Source: Tillandsia leiboldiana (Eukaryota; Streptophyta; Magnoliopsida; Poales; Bromeliaceae). Taken from it: 64,000 nt of DNA. The DNA lies in contig CM055074.1 of the NCBI GenBank assembly GCA_029204045.2, positions 19,333,164 to 19,397,163 of the forward strand, read 5' to 3'. This document shows positions 1-12,076 of this stretch, in pieces (positions within the stretch are counted from its first letter, which is position 1; the number at the start of each line of letters is the position of its first letter). The translations under genes were made by a program, and so were the position numbers. The notes under the pieces are model-generated. The model was not told the origin of the DNA. It ran no database searches and saw only the letters and a list, made by a program, of their open reading frames with translations.

Positions 1-2255
1 CCTGAGCTTGGTGCTCACTTCAGATCAAATGGGATCTGTGTGGATTGGTGTGTGGAGCAATGTTGACGTGTTAGTGAACAAGGGATTTGGATCTTTCGAT
101 CCAGCAGTTTCTGGGCTGCATTTGGGCAAGCCCTTGAGTCCCTGTGGTGCCATGAGCAATATGCTCAAGCTGGTTTGCTAACGGCATATGTAGTTTAAAA
201 GTTTTGTATTAAAAAGCCTTAAGTTATGTGGTTTGGCCGAGGGACTGTTCTGGGCTGTTTGCGAAGCCGCGACAGTGTGCCCCTGGCTAATTTGGGGTCA
301 CTGGACGTGATGCTCGCGTTAGAAATAGGTTTTGATGAGCCAGAGAAACAAAAATGCTATTTGGCTATGTTAGAGAGGAAAATCATGGCCCGAAGTTTTC
401 CTCGGGTCTCGTGCTGCTCCCAAATAGTGAGCACGAGCTTCGTCTCGTCGAAACGGACGCGACAGAACTTACAGTACTATTTTTGGGTTCCCGGATTGCA
501 AGAACAAGTCGAAACAAGTAATTAATGTAGTATTATTATGCAAAATTAAGATGTACTATGGACCTAAATGTAATTGGGACACGCTGGCAGTCTTTAGACA
601 GTTTTTTCATACCTGCTGGGCAGGTTGTTAGGGTTCCGTGGGCTCTTGTTGAGCGGGAATCGGACCTTGTTCCATAAATCGGCTATATTATTCCGTGTTA
701 GCGTTGTATTACTGTAGTGTTGTCAGGAGGGGTATGTGTGAGTCTAGTTCTGACTACAGTCTCTGTTCAGGGCCCAGCAGTTCAGCACCAGCCTCCCGGT
801 AGTCTAGCGGGAGTTCGGGATCGGCCTGCATTCAGGTGGGTTTTCGTTTTGAGACTTAGCGTCGGGCTTCCGACGGTTGCAACTACTTCTGATTTTACGT
901 TTAACTGTGCTAACGTGAATGGTATTTATGGTCCTTGCGATTGAGTTATACTTTGTATATTTGGCGATCTTTATGGTTCATTACTATCGGTTTTATTTGG
1001 TGTACTTGGTTACTATGCTCGAGGCTGCAGCACGCGCACCCGCGGTTTGGCCACCGCAAAGGGTGCGCTTTTCCGAAAAAGTGGTCCATGACCCGTGTAT
1101 ACCCACGAGGACGGAGTGGGGCCCCTGTAGTTGTGGGGCTTGGATGCGCCAAAGTGTGAGCGGTGCGACCCGTCAGTTTAGTTGTCCGACGTGGGAGCGG
1201 TGCGACCCGTCGGTTTAGTGGTCCGACGTGGGAGCGGTGCGACCCGTCGGTTTAGTTGTCCGACGTGGGAGCGGTGCGACCCGTCGGTTTAGTGGTCCGA
1301 CGTGGGAGCGGTGCGACCCGTCGGTTTAGATGTCCGACGTGGGAGCGGTGCGATCTATCGGTTTAGTTGTCCGACGGGGGTCGGGTATTGCAGGTCTACA
1401 GGTGTTCGTGTCATCTTTTTCCCTCTCGGGAGAGTGGTTGCTCCGGATGGTTACAGTTAGACGTATTACTTTACCCTGCATTATTTTTATTATTATTGTT
1501 TAGTCGCTGACTTCCCACCTTGCGACAGGGTCCTACAGGGGGGAAAGATAGGCGACGGTGAGGCCACGGCAGGAGTTCCTGGGTCTCTGGAGACCCCGAA
1601 CAGTACTTTCCTTTCCTCTTTAGCATTTCATTCACGTTGTGGACTGTGGTGTGGTTCTCGATACCCTCGTGGGGTCGGTGTGGATGTCGGCATGGTGATT
1701 AATCATTTATTTATTTTCCTTTCATCTCTGTTGGCCGCTTTAAGAAAAATAAAAGAGCAAACAAAAGAAAAGATTGCGAAAACTGTTTTCATAACTTGGG
1801 TGTCGGGTGGGCACCGTTTTCAAAACCTTGTGGATTTATGGATTTTGAAAATGGATTTCAAAACCTAAGTGTCGTGTGGGCACTGTTTTCCAAAACCTCT
1901 GGGTTTATGTTGTTTTCAAAAAAGGGTTTTCAAAATATGGGCGCCGGGTGGGCGCCATTTCAACAATTGTGGATTTATCCTTTTAAACTGATCGGCTGTG
2001 AGATTTATTCAGCATTTGTGAATGGGTGTATGTCTGAACTGTTGTGATTGAATCAATATCCGTTTTTGGATATTGTATGAGCCGCGACACCGTGCATATA
2101 CAGGGGAGACTCTGTCCGTTTGCAGAGTGATCCTGTATATGTGGCGGATCTGGGCACGCGCCGGGGAAGAAGGTTTTTCAAAAAAAAATTTTACGCGCCA
2201 AACACATACCTTTTTGTGAATCGTTTCCGCTAAAATAAACCCCCGGGGCGTGACC
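1..2255 (+). mobile_element. 5' LTR (right part) of a long-LTR Ty3/gypsy element
   Basis: The stretch is repeated almost base for base at 6517-8734, with offset 6516 before the 37-bp tandem array and 6479 after it. It ends in GGGGCGTGAC followed by a primer-binding site, so it is the right part of a 5' LTR on the plus strand, cut by the window start. By eye the two copies differ by roughly two dozen substitutions plus one tandem-repeat unit, which suggests a recent insertion. The last base (2255) is C where the other copy has A. Open frames inside it are shared by both LTR copies and resemble no known protein. Confidence 0.9.
1155..1376 (+). repeat. 37-bp GC-rich tandem array in the LTR
   Basis: About six units built on GAGCGGTGCGACCCGTCGG followed by TTTAGTTGTCCGACGTGG. 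The matching array in the right LTR (7671-7853) has one unit fewer, which accounts for the 37-bp change in offset between the LTR copies. Confidence 0.9.
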
Positions 2256-2263
2256 GATTAAGA

Positions 2264-2275
2264 TGGTATCAGAGA
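2264..2275 (+). promoter_or_regulatory. Primer-binding site (tRNA-iMet type)
   Basis: TGGTATCAGAGA lies 8 bases after the LTR end. It is complementary to the 3' end of initiator tRNA-Met, the usual primer of plant LTR retrotransposons, and it fixes the element on the plus strand. Confidence 0.85.
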
Positions 2276-2391
2276 CAAAAAAAAATCCTGCTTTACAATC
2301 ACGACAGTTCGTGCCGACGTCCACGGGAATACCTCACCGGGCTACAAATGAATGAAATGGATAGGGCGTAGAAGCGTAGAACGCGAGTGAT

Positions 2392-2392
<1 letters not shown>

Positions 2393-2424
<32 letters not shown>
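2393..2424 (+). repeat. Poly-G run of 32
   Basis: An uninterrupted run of 32 G in the internal region of the gypsy element. It could form a G-quadruplex on the plus strand, or its length may be a sequencing or assembly artefact. Confidence 0.95.
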
Positions 2425-2425
<1 letters not shown>

Positions 2426-3713
2426 AGTATAGGTCCCTTTTCTCGATAGTTGTTTGAGTGCTATGCTAGCAGGAGGCTAGAACTGACTTGTGTTGTATGT
2501 GTACGGGTTAAGTTTTGTTTCTCGGTTTAGCGCGGTTGTCGTGCATGTGTAGTCGTGTTGTTGTGGAGGCTGGGGTCGAGGCCGGCTGCCACCGGGGTAT
2601 TGATGGTTGCTAGGAATCAATGGATTAAGCAACCAGCACGGGACACGGTGGGCCTGCTGACGTTGTTCATGCACTTGGTGCGGCTGTTATCACAGCAGAT
2701 CGTTGCGACGACTTTTGTTTTTCGAACCCCTTCCTCTGCCGACGTGCTGGTCGTCGTTAGTGACGGCGACTGGGGGTAGAATAATCCGACGGTGTTTGTT
2801 AGTAAGTCGGCCGCCTTGTCGGTCATGAGCAACTGGAGAGCCTCTTGTCTAAATTTGTACCTTCTAGGTCTACTGGTTTTAGGTTACAGCAAATAGTCGA
2901 CCGATTCTTTTGCATCTTGGACAAGGTATGGGTGGGAATGAGGATTCTTCCCCTACGGTTGTTACCCATAGTTCGGCTTTTTTTACTGTAGACACTGCGA
3001 TGGTGGTAGAAATCGTCGAGGTGGGGTTCTCCTTTGGGTTGAGAAAGGAAACTCCCGGGGCTAGCAAATCTTGTTTCGTATGGGCTCGAGTTTGGTTGAG
3101 CGAATCTAGAGCTTAGAATACTCCTAGTTGGGAAAGTGGGCGTTTGGTCTGGGGGTGTGCAGCTCGGTTCAGTGCACGGTGCTTGGAGGGGCAATAGATT
3201 GGGACCGAGCGGTAGGGGTTAACCAGAGTGTCGCACCCCTTCGGCACCAAGACGGAGGTAGGACCGTATTTCTTGGTTGTCGTCGCCAGCTTCCCATGAC
3301 CAAGGTATAGTCTTGAGGATTTGGGTTGCGAGTTTAGTGATTGTGAGGCAGTACGGGTCAACGGGGGGTTGTTGACCGCACGGCGTTCTGGCATTGGTCA
3401 CTCTCGGCGAGGATGCCCTGCATGCAACTTTCTCTATGGGGTAAGCCTCGTGGCAGGATCTAGAGCTGAAATCTAGCGTTAGTTTTGACCGTCGCCTCGG
3501 TAGAACGGACAGTCGAAACAGACAACCCGGGATGGTGGTTATGCTCCGAGCTAGTAGTCCGTGTTGGCGACGGGTGGGTTCGTCATTTTCAAAGGAAGAT
3601 TACTTATAGGCGGTGACCCGGCTAGTTGGATTGGCACATCCTGGAGTTTTGTAAGGGTATTAGTGTGGCTTCCCCCTTTGTGGTCGAGTCGAGCCGTCGT
3701 CTGTCTGAAACCT

Positions 3714-3870
3714 TAGGGCGGTTCAGTCCGGTAGTTTTTCGTTCAGGGTTACCACCGAGTTTCGCCAAGAGATATATGGCGTTTCGCGTGTCATCGCTTC
3801 GGGGGTTGGATTATTGAGCGCCCCAACGGTGTTCGCGGGTTTGATGAACAGAAAGTTTCCAGACCCTTCT
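3714..3870 (+). pseudogene. Gypsy reverse transcriptase relic
   Basis: Two overlapping frames carry eroded RT motifs. The first reads FSPVVFRSGLPPS, against the gypsy consensus FSKIDLRSGYHQ. The second, from 3754, reads TEFRQEIYG and then APTVFAGLMNR, against TAFRTRYGHYEF and APAVFMDLMNR. A frameshift separates them and the catalytic YxDD segment is missing. This is a relic and cannot work. Confidence 0.7.
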
Positions 3871-4156
3871 TGGGTCAACTTGCGTACGAACAAGGAGCGT
3901 CTTCGGGTGACCCTTCAGACCCTCAGGGACCAGAGAGGGTAGGCCAAACTCCAAAGGTGTGAGTTTGGACATCGCGGGGGAGAGTTAAGGCCTTTACGAC
4001 CAAGCAACTCAAGGAAACGATGCGTCCAATCAAGATCACTCCGGAAAGACAAGTGGAGCAGTCGATGCCTGGAGCGGTAAGGGTCAGACAGGAGACATAC
4101 CGGTAACCGCAATTACGTAGCAGGACGGATCAACAGCAGACTGCTGGTGGCTTAAA

Positions 4157-4387
4157 TTGACAAGGGATGTAGCACAACGCGTGGCTCGCTTTTGGGTCGG
4201 TCATCGAGTAAAGGCCGAACGTCAGCGCCCGGTGGGGAAACTGCAATCTCTCCTAGTTCCAGAGAGAAACGAGCGGATCATGAGGGGCGCGAAGCCATAT
4301 GGGAGTGCAAGTCGGACATGGTTGGGCACTTTCCCCATTTATGGGATTCCTGGTGTGTTCAAGTTTCGAGGACGAAACTTCTTTTAA
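4157..4387 (+). pseudogene. Gypsy integrase and 3' pol-end relic
   Basis: The frame contains RVKAERQRPVGKLQ, matching the segment after the integrase zinc finger of Tekay/Del-like elements (consensus xVKAEHQRPAGLLQ). Further on, a second frame gives EAIWECKSD and a PHLW tail, like the ATWE...PHLF end of plant gypsy polyproteins. The coding end and the 3' LTR start (TGTAATACTCGGG) follow directly. The integrase core between these parts has been deleted. Confidence 0.7.
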
Positions 4388-5183
4388 GGTGTGAGTGATG
4401 TAATACTCGGGAAAATTGTGTTAGTGTAAAGAGTGTTTTTTTCAGGTGCGAATGTGTGTGAGGAAACAAAATTAACCTTAGTGGGGTGTACCGGTGTACG
4501 GTGGGCACAGTTGCCGAAGCACAAATTCCGCCTTTCCGATCCGAGTCTGATCTCGGAAATCTGAGGTCGCCAGTGCGACCGTCTCATCGAATCAAGTGGA
4601 AATGGTATAGACAGTTTGCTGATCCGACGGTCGGATCGTCCGGAAATCAGCAAGAAAACTAGTGGGACCCACGACTTAAGTGAATAGTAACCCCTGTTTT
4701 CGGTCCCCTCTCGATCGGTCGTTGGCCATTTCACTGTCCAAAATCCAAACCTAGCAGTATGAGTAGACGATTCTAGTTAATTTTGACGTTCTGAGCGTAA
4801 TGGCGCTGACGGAATTTTCGTTTGACGATCCTAGAGCCTCGAGAAGCGTGCCATACGGTATAATTGTACAGTAATTGTGGACCGAGAATTTATCCGGGCA
4901 TTTCGTCGAAAAACAAAAATCGCTACCTGATAGGTTTCGCCGAGCCGGACGTCGTGGCGAAGTCCATTTTTCGACTTGACGACAAAAATGCCTCGAAAAG
5001 CGTGAAATACAGTGGAAATTGCGGCGTTTTGCATAATATGCCCTATATTTCATGCTCCGTTTTGCGTGCTGCTCTTGGGTGAGAGACTTAAATGTGAAAG
5101 GGAGCTGCTGTGAGGGACTGGGCTCCAAATATGAAAAATTGAGGGACTACATTCCATTTGTGCATCTACTATACATATATGCA

Positions 5184-5217
5184 TTTAGGGTTAGGGTTCC
5201 TTTAAACCCTAAACCCC
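5184..5217 (+). repeat. Inverted telo-box pair
   Basis: TTTAGGGTTAGGGTT, a short spacer, then AAACCCTAAACCCC. These are plant telomere-type motifs facing each other, able to form a hairpin, in the LTR just before the GC-rich leader. Similar pairs occur in the related LTR piece near 15436-15452. Confidence 0.6.
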
Positions 5218-7670
5218 GAAGCTCCTTGCTCCAGCCGCCAGCTCCAACAGCCCCCTCTCCCTCTGCCGCACCCATTGGAGGTTGCGCACCGGCCGCCGCT
5301 TCGTCGCCGGAGAAGAAGAAATAAGAAGAATATTATTCTTCTCGGGCCTTGGTGTTGGGAGCATCTAGAAGACATCTTTTTCTACCAAGCCTTTTCTGAG
5401 AGCTCCTTTGTGTGGCCGCGACTAAGCCGAGGTGATCCCGACGTCGGACTCCGCCTTGCACCGCCGTGGAGAGCCTTCTTCTCCATTGTTGCTCAGGCGA
5501 GGTAAGAAGTTGAAACTTTTTATTTTTATTTGGCTCATGGACCCTAGAAGTGTGTTCCTGACGTCTAGTGGTACCCCTCTGTGAAGTTTGAGCCGCCGCC
5601 GTCGTCCCGGTTGCCGGCGGGAGCACCCCGTCGCCGGAAAAACAATATTTGGCCGATCTTGAGTGCGGGAAGGATCCAACCGTCGAGGTGAAGATCAAGA
5701 CCATTGATCCTTTTCTCCTCATCGACTGCAAGCTACTCCCAATGTTTGGAGTAGATCGGTTGAGGATCCGCGGAGTTTCGGCATGCCCTCGAAGCGGCCA
5801 TTTTTGCACCGCGGCCGATCTCCGCCGTCCGGCGCCGCCGAGCACCCGCGCCGCCAGCCATCTCTTCAGCAAGCATCGGGGGATCGAGAGGGACACACTG
5901 GTCCAAGTTGCGCCGGCCCAGGAGTCGCCGGCCGAAATCCGCCATTATTGGACATCAAGTTGGCCGAGCTCCGTCGCCGGTGACCGCCGGGGCTCCGCAC
6001 GATGGGAAGACCACTCAGGTGAGTTCGTAGGGTCTGTAGGAAGCCCCCGATGCACTTGCATGTGAAGTTTAACGCGGGTTCTCTCTTCTCTGTGATTGCA
6101 CCATGTATTGGCCGAGCGCCCCCTCCGGCAGCCGCCGCAGCACCGCGCCGCCGGCCACCACCACAGGAGGCATCGGGGAGCCGAGGGGACTCATTCGGTC
6201 CAAGTTGCTGGGTCTCAAAAGCCTCCGGTTGAATTCCACCATTAATGGCCACCGAGCTCAGGGTGAGGTTGGCCGTGGGTCGCCGTCGTCTCCTCCCGTC
6301 GCCGTTTAAGCACCCAGGTAATCTCTAAACCCTGAATGAATGGTTCCTATCCAAGTTAGAGGTTCCCTAGTTCCCTCTGTACCGAGTTATCACTTAGGTT
6401 GGAGTGAGTTATAGGTTTTGTAAACAATGCTCACAAGGTGTAAGCTAAAATGACTCAATGAAATTTGGAATGGAAATAGGGTTCGAGCATAATATGAAAG
6501 TTGCTCCATTATGTTCCCTGAGCTTGATGCTCACTTCAGATCAAATGGGATCTGTGTGGATTGGTGTGTGGAGCAATGTTGACGTGTTAGTGAACAAGGG
6601 ATTTGGATCTTTCGATCCAGCAGTTTCTGGGCTGCATTTGGGCAAGCCCTTGAGTCCCTGTGGTGCCATGAGCAATATGCTCAAGCTGGTTTGCTAACGG
6701 CATATGTAGTTTAAAAGTTTTGTATTAAAAAGCCTTAAGTTATGTGGTTTGGCCGAGGGACTGTTCTGGGCTGTTTGCGAAGCCGCGACAGTGTGCCCCT
6801 GGCTAATTTGGGGTCACTGGACGCGATGCTCGCGTTAGAAATAGGTTTTGATGAGCCAGAGAAACAAAAATGCTATTTGGCTATGTTAGAGAGGAAAATC
6901 ATGGCCCAAAGTTTTCCTCGGGTCTCGTGCTGCTCCCAAATGGTGAGCACGAGCTTCGTCTCGTCGAAATGGACGCGACAGAACTTACAGTACTATTTTT
7001 GGGTTCCCAGATTGCAAGAACGAGTCGAAACAAGTAATTAATGTAGTATTATTATGCAAAATTAAGATGTACTATGGACCTAAATGTAATTGGGACACGC
7101 TGGCAGTCTTTAGACAGTTTTTTCATACCTGCTGGGCAGGTTGTTAGGGTTCCGTGGGCTCTTGTTGAGCGGGAATCGGACCTTGTTCCATAAATCGGCT
7201 ATATTATTCCGTGTTAGCGTTGTGTTACTGTAGTGTTGTCAGGAGGGGTATGTGTGAGTCTAGTTCTGACTACAGTCTCTGTTCAGGGCCCAGCAGTTCA
7301 GCACCAGCCTCCTGGTAGTCTAGCGGGAGTTCGGGATCGGCCTGCATTCAGGTGGGTTTTCGTTTTGAGACTTAGCGTCAGGCTTCCGACGGTTGCAACT
7401 ACTTCTGATTTTACGTTTAACTGTGCTAACGTGAATGGTATTTATGGTCCTTGCTATTGAGTTATACTTTGTATATTTGGCGATCTTTATGGTTCATTAC
7501 TATCGGTTTTATTTGGTGTACTTGGTTACTATGCTCGAGGCTGCAGCACGCGCACCCGCGGTTTGGCCACCGCAAAGGTTGCGCTTTTCCGAAAAAGTGG
7601 TCCATGACCCGTGTATACCCACGAGGACGGAGTGGGGCCCCTGTAGTTGTGGGGCTTGGATGCGCCAAAG

Positions 7671-7853
7671 TGTGAGCGGTGCGACCCGTCGGTTTAGTTG
7701 TCCGACGTGGGAGCGGTGCGACCCGTCGGTTTAGTTGTCCGACGTGGGAGCGGTGCGACCCGTCGGTTTAGTGGTCCGACGTGGGAGCGGTGCGACCCGT
7801 CGATTTAGATGTCCGACGTGGGAGCGGTGCGATCCGTCGGTTTAGTTGTCCGA
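7671..7853 (+). repeat. 37-bp tandem array, right LTR copy
   Basis: Counterpart of the array at 1155-1376, with one unit fewer. Confidence 0.88.
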
Positions 7854-8734
7854 CGGGGGTCGGGTATTGTAGGTCTACAGGTGTTCGTGTCATCTTTTTC
7901 CCTCTCGGGTGAGTGGTTGCTCCGGATGGTTACAGTTAGACGTATTACTTTACCCTGCATTATTTTTATTATTATTGTTTAGTCGCTGACTTCCCACCTT
8001 GCGACAGGGTCCTACAGGGGGGAGAGATAGGCGACGGTGAGGCCACGGCAGGAGTTCCTGGGTCTCTGGAGACCCCGAACAGTACTTTCCTTTCCTCTTT
8101 TGCATTTCATTCACGTTGTGGACTGTGGTGTGATTCTCGATACCCTCGTGGGGTCGGTGTGGATGTCGGCATGGTGATTAATCATTTATTTATTTTCCTT
8201 TCATCTCTGTTGGCCGCTTTAAGAAAAATAAAAGAGCAAACAAAAGAAAAGATTGCGAAAACTATTTTCATAACTTGGGTGTCGGATGGGCACCGTTTTC
8301 AAAACCTTGTGGATTTATGGATTTCGAAAATGGATTTCAAAACCTAAGTGTCGTGTGGGCACTGTTTTCCAAAACCTCTGGGTTTATGTTGTTTTCAAAA
8401 AAGGGTTTTCAAAATATGGGCGCCGGGTGGGCGCCGTTTCAACAATTGTGGATTTATCCTTTTAAACTGATCGGCCGTCAGATTTATTCAGCATTTGTGA
8501 ATTGGTGTATATCTGAACTGTTGTGATTGAATCAATATCTGTTTTTGGACATTGTATGAGCCGCGACGCCGTGCATATACAGGGAAGACTCTGTCCGTTT
8601 GCAGAGTGATCCTGTATATGTGGCGGATCTGGGCACGCGCCGGGGAAGAAGGTTTTTCAAAAAAAAATTCTACGCGCCAAACACATACCTTTTTGTGAAT
8701 CGTTTCCGCTAAAATAAACCCCCGGGGCGTGACA

Positions 8735-9054
8735 CAAGCTAAATCCCTACCAGTCGTCCTCCAGAGAATATATGTACTCTTATTATTTTGAGAGTTTCTT
8801 GTTGAGAGACCCTTGTAGTGAGGTATAGAGTTGTACTTTTCTTTCATAGTTGACTGACTTATGTACTTTTGGTGAGGACTTGGAGTTGTATTTATTTTAT
8901 TTCAGCTTTTACTCTTCAGCTCTGATATCTTGATATCTGTTTAGTATAGCATCTTTCTTTTGCAGGTTTGGCGCTTCGTCTATACGGGGTTCACCGTATG
9001 GGCGGCGGGTCTGTTGGCGAGCCCGGGTCGCAGTTTCGACCCCGGGGCGTGACA
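8735..9054 (+). mobile_element. Tail of a second gypsy LTR
   Basis: From the insertion point to GCCCGGGTCGCAGTTTCGAC and CGGGGCGTGACA this matches the end of the solo LTR at about 31805-32231, including TCTGTTGGCGAGCCCGGGTC. The gypsy element at 1-8734 therefore interrupted this LTR. No primer-binding site follows, so it is a 3' or solo LTR. Confidence 0.8.
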
Positions 9055-9654
9055 AAGTGAGTAGTAAAATTCATCTCATCCTGAGATGGATGCGGTGTAC
9101 ATCGTATACCCGATTTTGAGTATACAAAAAATATTTTCCTTTATAGAATGCTACACTTGTGTTTAAGCCCCTCAATTTTCAAAAAATAGACAACATAAGT
9201 TTCTTACCCCGAACATATTTTTGGCACATGAAACCATTTTCCGGCATCCGAAACCTCATTAGAATCACCCGCTCAACTCTTTCATAGGCCCGAAATCTCC
9301 ATCGATATCACCCGTTCACCGCTTTCAACTCGATTAAACTTATCTTTAATTATTCGGGCTCCACAGTACCCAGTCCAAATCCTTCAAAACACAAATCCCA
9401 TTCATGCAGCACAATAACCACTTTCGAGCATTCGAAAATGTTTTGGAACTCCAACTTGCGGACGTCCACAACCACTTTCGAGCATCTGAAAATGTTTTGA
9501 AACTCCAATTTCAGCTAAGTACATTTCTAGATTTCAGTTTCGCGCTCATTTCGCGCCAAAACTGATCTAGCTCAATCCGATAACCTCTATAAATCAATAA
9601 CAAATATCATTCACCATCTCAAACTGCAAGCTTACCAATTTGTAGAAGTCCACT
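9055..9654. other. Unassigned flank with a short direct repeat
   Basis: No gene seen. Two copies of a roughly 38-bp direct repeat (ACCACTTTCGAGCAT, then GAAAATGTTTT) lie near 9418-9455 and 9468-9507. Confidence 0.5.
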
Positions 9655-9945
9655 ATATTACATAAATTCAAATTATAAATTTGAATTAAAATTTAAATTC
9701 AAAATCTAAATTTGAATTTAAATTTTGTATAACAAAATCTAAATTTAAATTTAAAATTTAAAGCCAAAATTAAAATTTAAATTTAAAATTCAAATCTAAA
9801 ATTTAGAATTTGAATTTAAAAATCAAAATTTAAATTTGAATTTGTAATTAAATTCAAAATGTGATGTTAAGTATGACATTTGGATTTTCAAAATAAATTT
9901 AAATCTAAATTTATGATTGAAATTAAAACCGAGGTTAATTTTGGA
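9655..9945. repeat. AAATTT-rich low-complexity tract
   Basis: Dense alternation of short A and T runs (AAATTTAAATTT type). A similar tract lies upstream of the host gene at 56930-57235. Confidence 0.7.
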
Positions 9946-10199
9946 ATTCTAAGAATATTTTCAAATTTCCCGCACTCGGAAATTGAAGATAAACCGCGCT
10001 CCTAGTAGGATTCTCCTTTTGGGAGATTCTATTTCCTTTGGAAAACAAAATTACCGACCGAATTATTAAGTAACATTACTCAATCGAAGTAATCTATAAT
10101 AAATTCCCGATATTTCTAGCACGAAACAACCGCCCTTTTTCCAGAAACAAATCAAAATGTTAAGACTGCCTCTGGTTCATATATAAATTTGAACTACTT

Positions 10200-11470
10200 A
10201 TTTTATAGATATAAACTTATGAACAAGCAAGAATAAGACTAATTTTATATTTAGATAAAAATTAAATTATTTCTGAAAATAAAAAAAATAACCATTTGAA
10301 TAATTAAATTAGAATAGTAAAAATAAAAATAATTATAATTTTAAAATAATAATATTTTATCTTATTAATTAATATAAAAATATTAATTAAATAATAATTT
10401 ATCTTATTTAATTAATTAGCTATGACTAGATAACCCTAAATATTAATTAATAAAATAATTAACAATAATTAGTATGATTAATAAATAATTTAACTAATTA
10501 ATTAATTAATTATCTAATAATTATATAATTAGTTAATAAAATAATTAAATTAGTCAAAATATTAGATTAATTTAAAAAATATATAATAATTAAAATTATA
10601 TTTATTTTAATTAAACTTATTGTCAAGTGAAACATGTTAATATTTCCATTCATAACCAAAAACGTTTGGGCTATGTTTGTCAGTGGGATAAGAAAGAACT
10701 AGCTGTTTCAGAGATAAGTATAAAATGAAAACCAGCTAAACTATTGTAAAAAAATATTTGATTGAATATTAGATTAGTTCCATAAATATGAGAATTTGTT
10801 TTCGGTATGATAATAGAGAATAAGAGGAATAAAAAATAGTAATGGTATGAAATAACGAAATTATTCTCAACTATAATAATTTTTTAAAATAAATAAAAAT
10901 TTTACTTGTATAATTTTAAATATTTAATTTAAAATATTTATTAAAATTTATATTTTACTTGTATATAAAAAAATTATAATTTTTTTAAAATTTTTTTGAA
11001 AATTTATAAATTTTCAAAAATTCAAAATTTTGTATTAAAATTAGTATAAATTTTAATATTTTAAAAAAGTTTAAAATTTTAACTTTTTTAAAAATTAAAG
11101 TTAAAATTTTTAAATTTTATAAATTTTTAAATTTATTATAAATTAAAGTTAAAAATTTTGAAAGCAATAAAATTTAAAAATTCTCTAAATTTAAAAATTT
11201 ATAAATGTTAAAAATTTTAATTTTAGTTGTCTCAAAAAATTACAAAAGTGGAAACAAAAATTTTAATTTGTATAAATTTAAAATTTTTTATAAAAAATTT
11301 GTATAAATTTTAAAATTAATAAATTTTTAAAAATAAAAAAATAAAATTTAGATTTATTAAAAAATAAAGTTAAAAATTTTAAAATTTATAAAATAAAAAA
11401 TTTTCAATTTTCAATTTTATAAATTTTAATATCATAACATTTAAAATTTTTTAATTTAAATTAAAAAAAA
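10200..11470. repeat. AT-rich low-complexity DNA
   Basis: More than 1 kb of A/T runs with ATTAATTAATTA and TTTTAAAATTT patterns and no coding potential. Confidence 0.7.
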
Positions 11471-11652
11471 AAACAAAAAAAATGAGTTGCGAACCTTATC
11501 CCGTTTGAGGGGAACTACAATTCCCCCATCATTCTAATGCGTTTGGGGAGAGATAAGGGAGATATCCACCTCATCCCCCTCTAGTTTTCATACCAAACAG
11601 GTCTTTGGGAAATAAGGCCCGAAAAAAACCTTATTTCAGATTTTCAAGCCAA
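10667..11652. mobile_element. Possible PIF-like DNA element (weak)
   Basis: The left end GGGCTATGTTTGTC and the reverse complement of the right end (GACACCGTTTGGCT) are loosely alike, and TTA follows the right end. The left target copy is TTT, so the duplication is imperfect. The interior is AT-rich with GTTTGG/CCAAAC motifs typical of such elements. Confidence 0.3.
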
Positions 11653-11983
11653 ACGGTGTCTTAGCGTACAAGCCCCCTAACAGCAGTTCACGCTCAATCT
11701 ACAGATCTTATTTGTCGAACCAACAAAACAAGAGAAACACAAGGCCACTTATTTCAAGAAGAAAGAGCCACAACCTAAAGTGAAAAATTACAGGTACTGC
11801 ACTATATTATTATGCTAAACACCCATTCTTCGCAAGCAAGCAATAATTTATGAGACCACGAAAGAATTGGATATTATACAAAAATTAGGAAGGAATAAAG
11901 AAAAGTTGAAAACAAAACAACGCATATACAGGACGAAAAAGTAATTATATAAAGTTACACAAATTAGTGCGAAGATTAAATTG

Positions 11984-12076
11984 TTAAGATAGGGCATATG
12001 TTGCTCTGAGATAGTCTATTATCTCAGCACTCTCGAACATTTTCACTCCAGTGTTCGGATCTTCTAAGTAAGGCAC
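11984..12076 (-). CDS. Exon 12 (last), residues 306-335
   Basis: The acceptor GCAG precedes VPYLEDPNTGVKMFES, and the exon ends YLRATYALS and TAA. It holds the cis-Pro strand and the ES motif of domain 2. Confidence 0.92.
   Translation of the reverse strand: MPYLEDPNTGVKMFESAEIIDYLRATYALS

Larger units (their letters stand above)
2256..4398 (+). mobile_element. Shrunken internal region of the gypsy element
   Basis: Only about 2.1 kb lies between the two long LTRs, against roughly 5 kb or more for an autonomous gypsy element. No long open frame survives. Short pieces of reverse transcriptase and integrase and the usual gypsy 3' coding end are recognisable, so this is a derivative of a Tekay/Del-like element that lost gag and most of pol. 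With nearly identical LTRs it was probably mobilised in trans. Most of 2425-3700 gives nothing I can assign. Confidence 0.8.
4399..8734 (+). mobile_element. 3' LTR of the gypsy element (4.3 kb)
   Basis: It starts TGTAATACTCGGG just after the gypsy coding end and closes CGGGGCGTGACA, giving TG...CA termini that are imperfect inverted repeats. Its last 2.2 kb match 1-2255. A long leader-like stretch with paired telo-box motifs lies near 5184-5217, and GC-rich CCG-rich sequence follows at 5220-6300. The right flank (CAAGC onward) is the tail of a different LTR, so the element is nested in it. Confidence 0.85.

Noticed and set aside
1155..1376. Regular 37-bp units that look like a CRISPR array
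   Set aside because: The units are directly adjacent with no unique spacers, and the DNA is a plant LTR.
5333..6309. Open frames of 60-190 codons in the CCG-rich part of the gypsy LTR
   Set aside because: Same reason: GC-rich leader DNA, frames on both strands, no recognisable domain.
226..7041. Paired 99-codon open frames at 226-525 and 6742-7041, and other frames shared by both LTR copies
   Set aside because: They are identical by descent because they lie in the two LTRs of one element. They resemble no known protein and the differences between copies are not biased to silent sites by eye.
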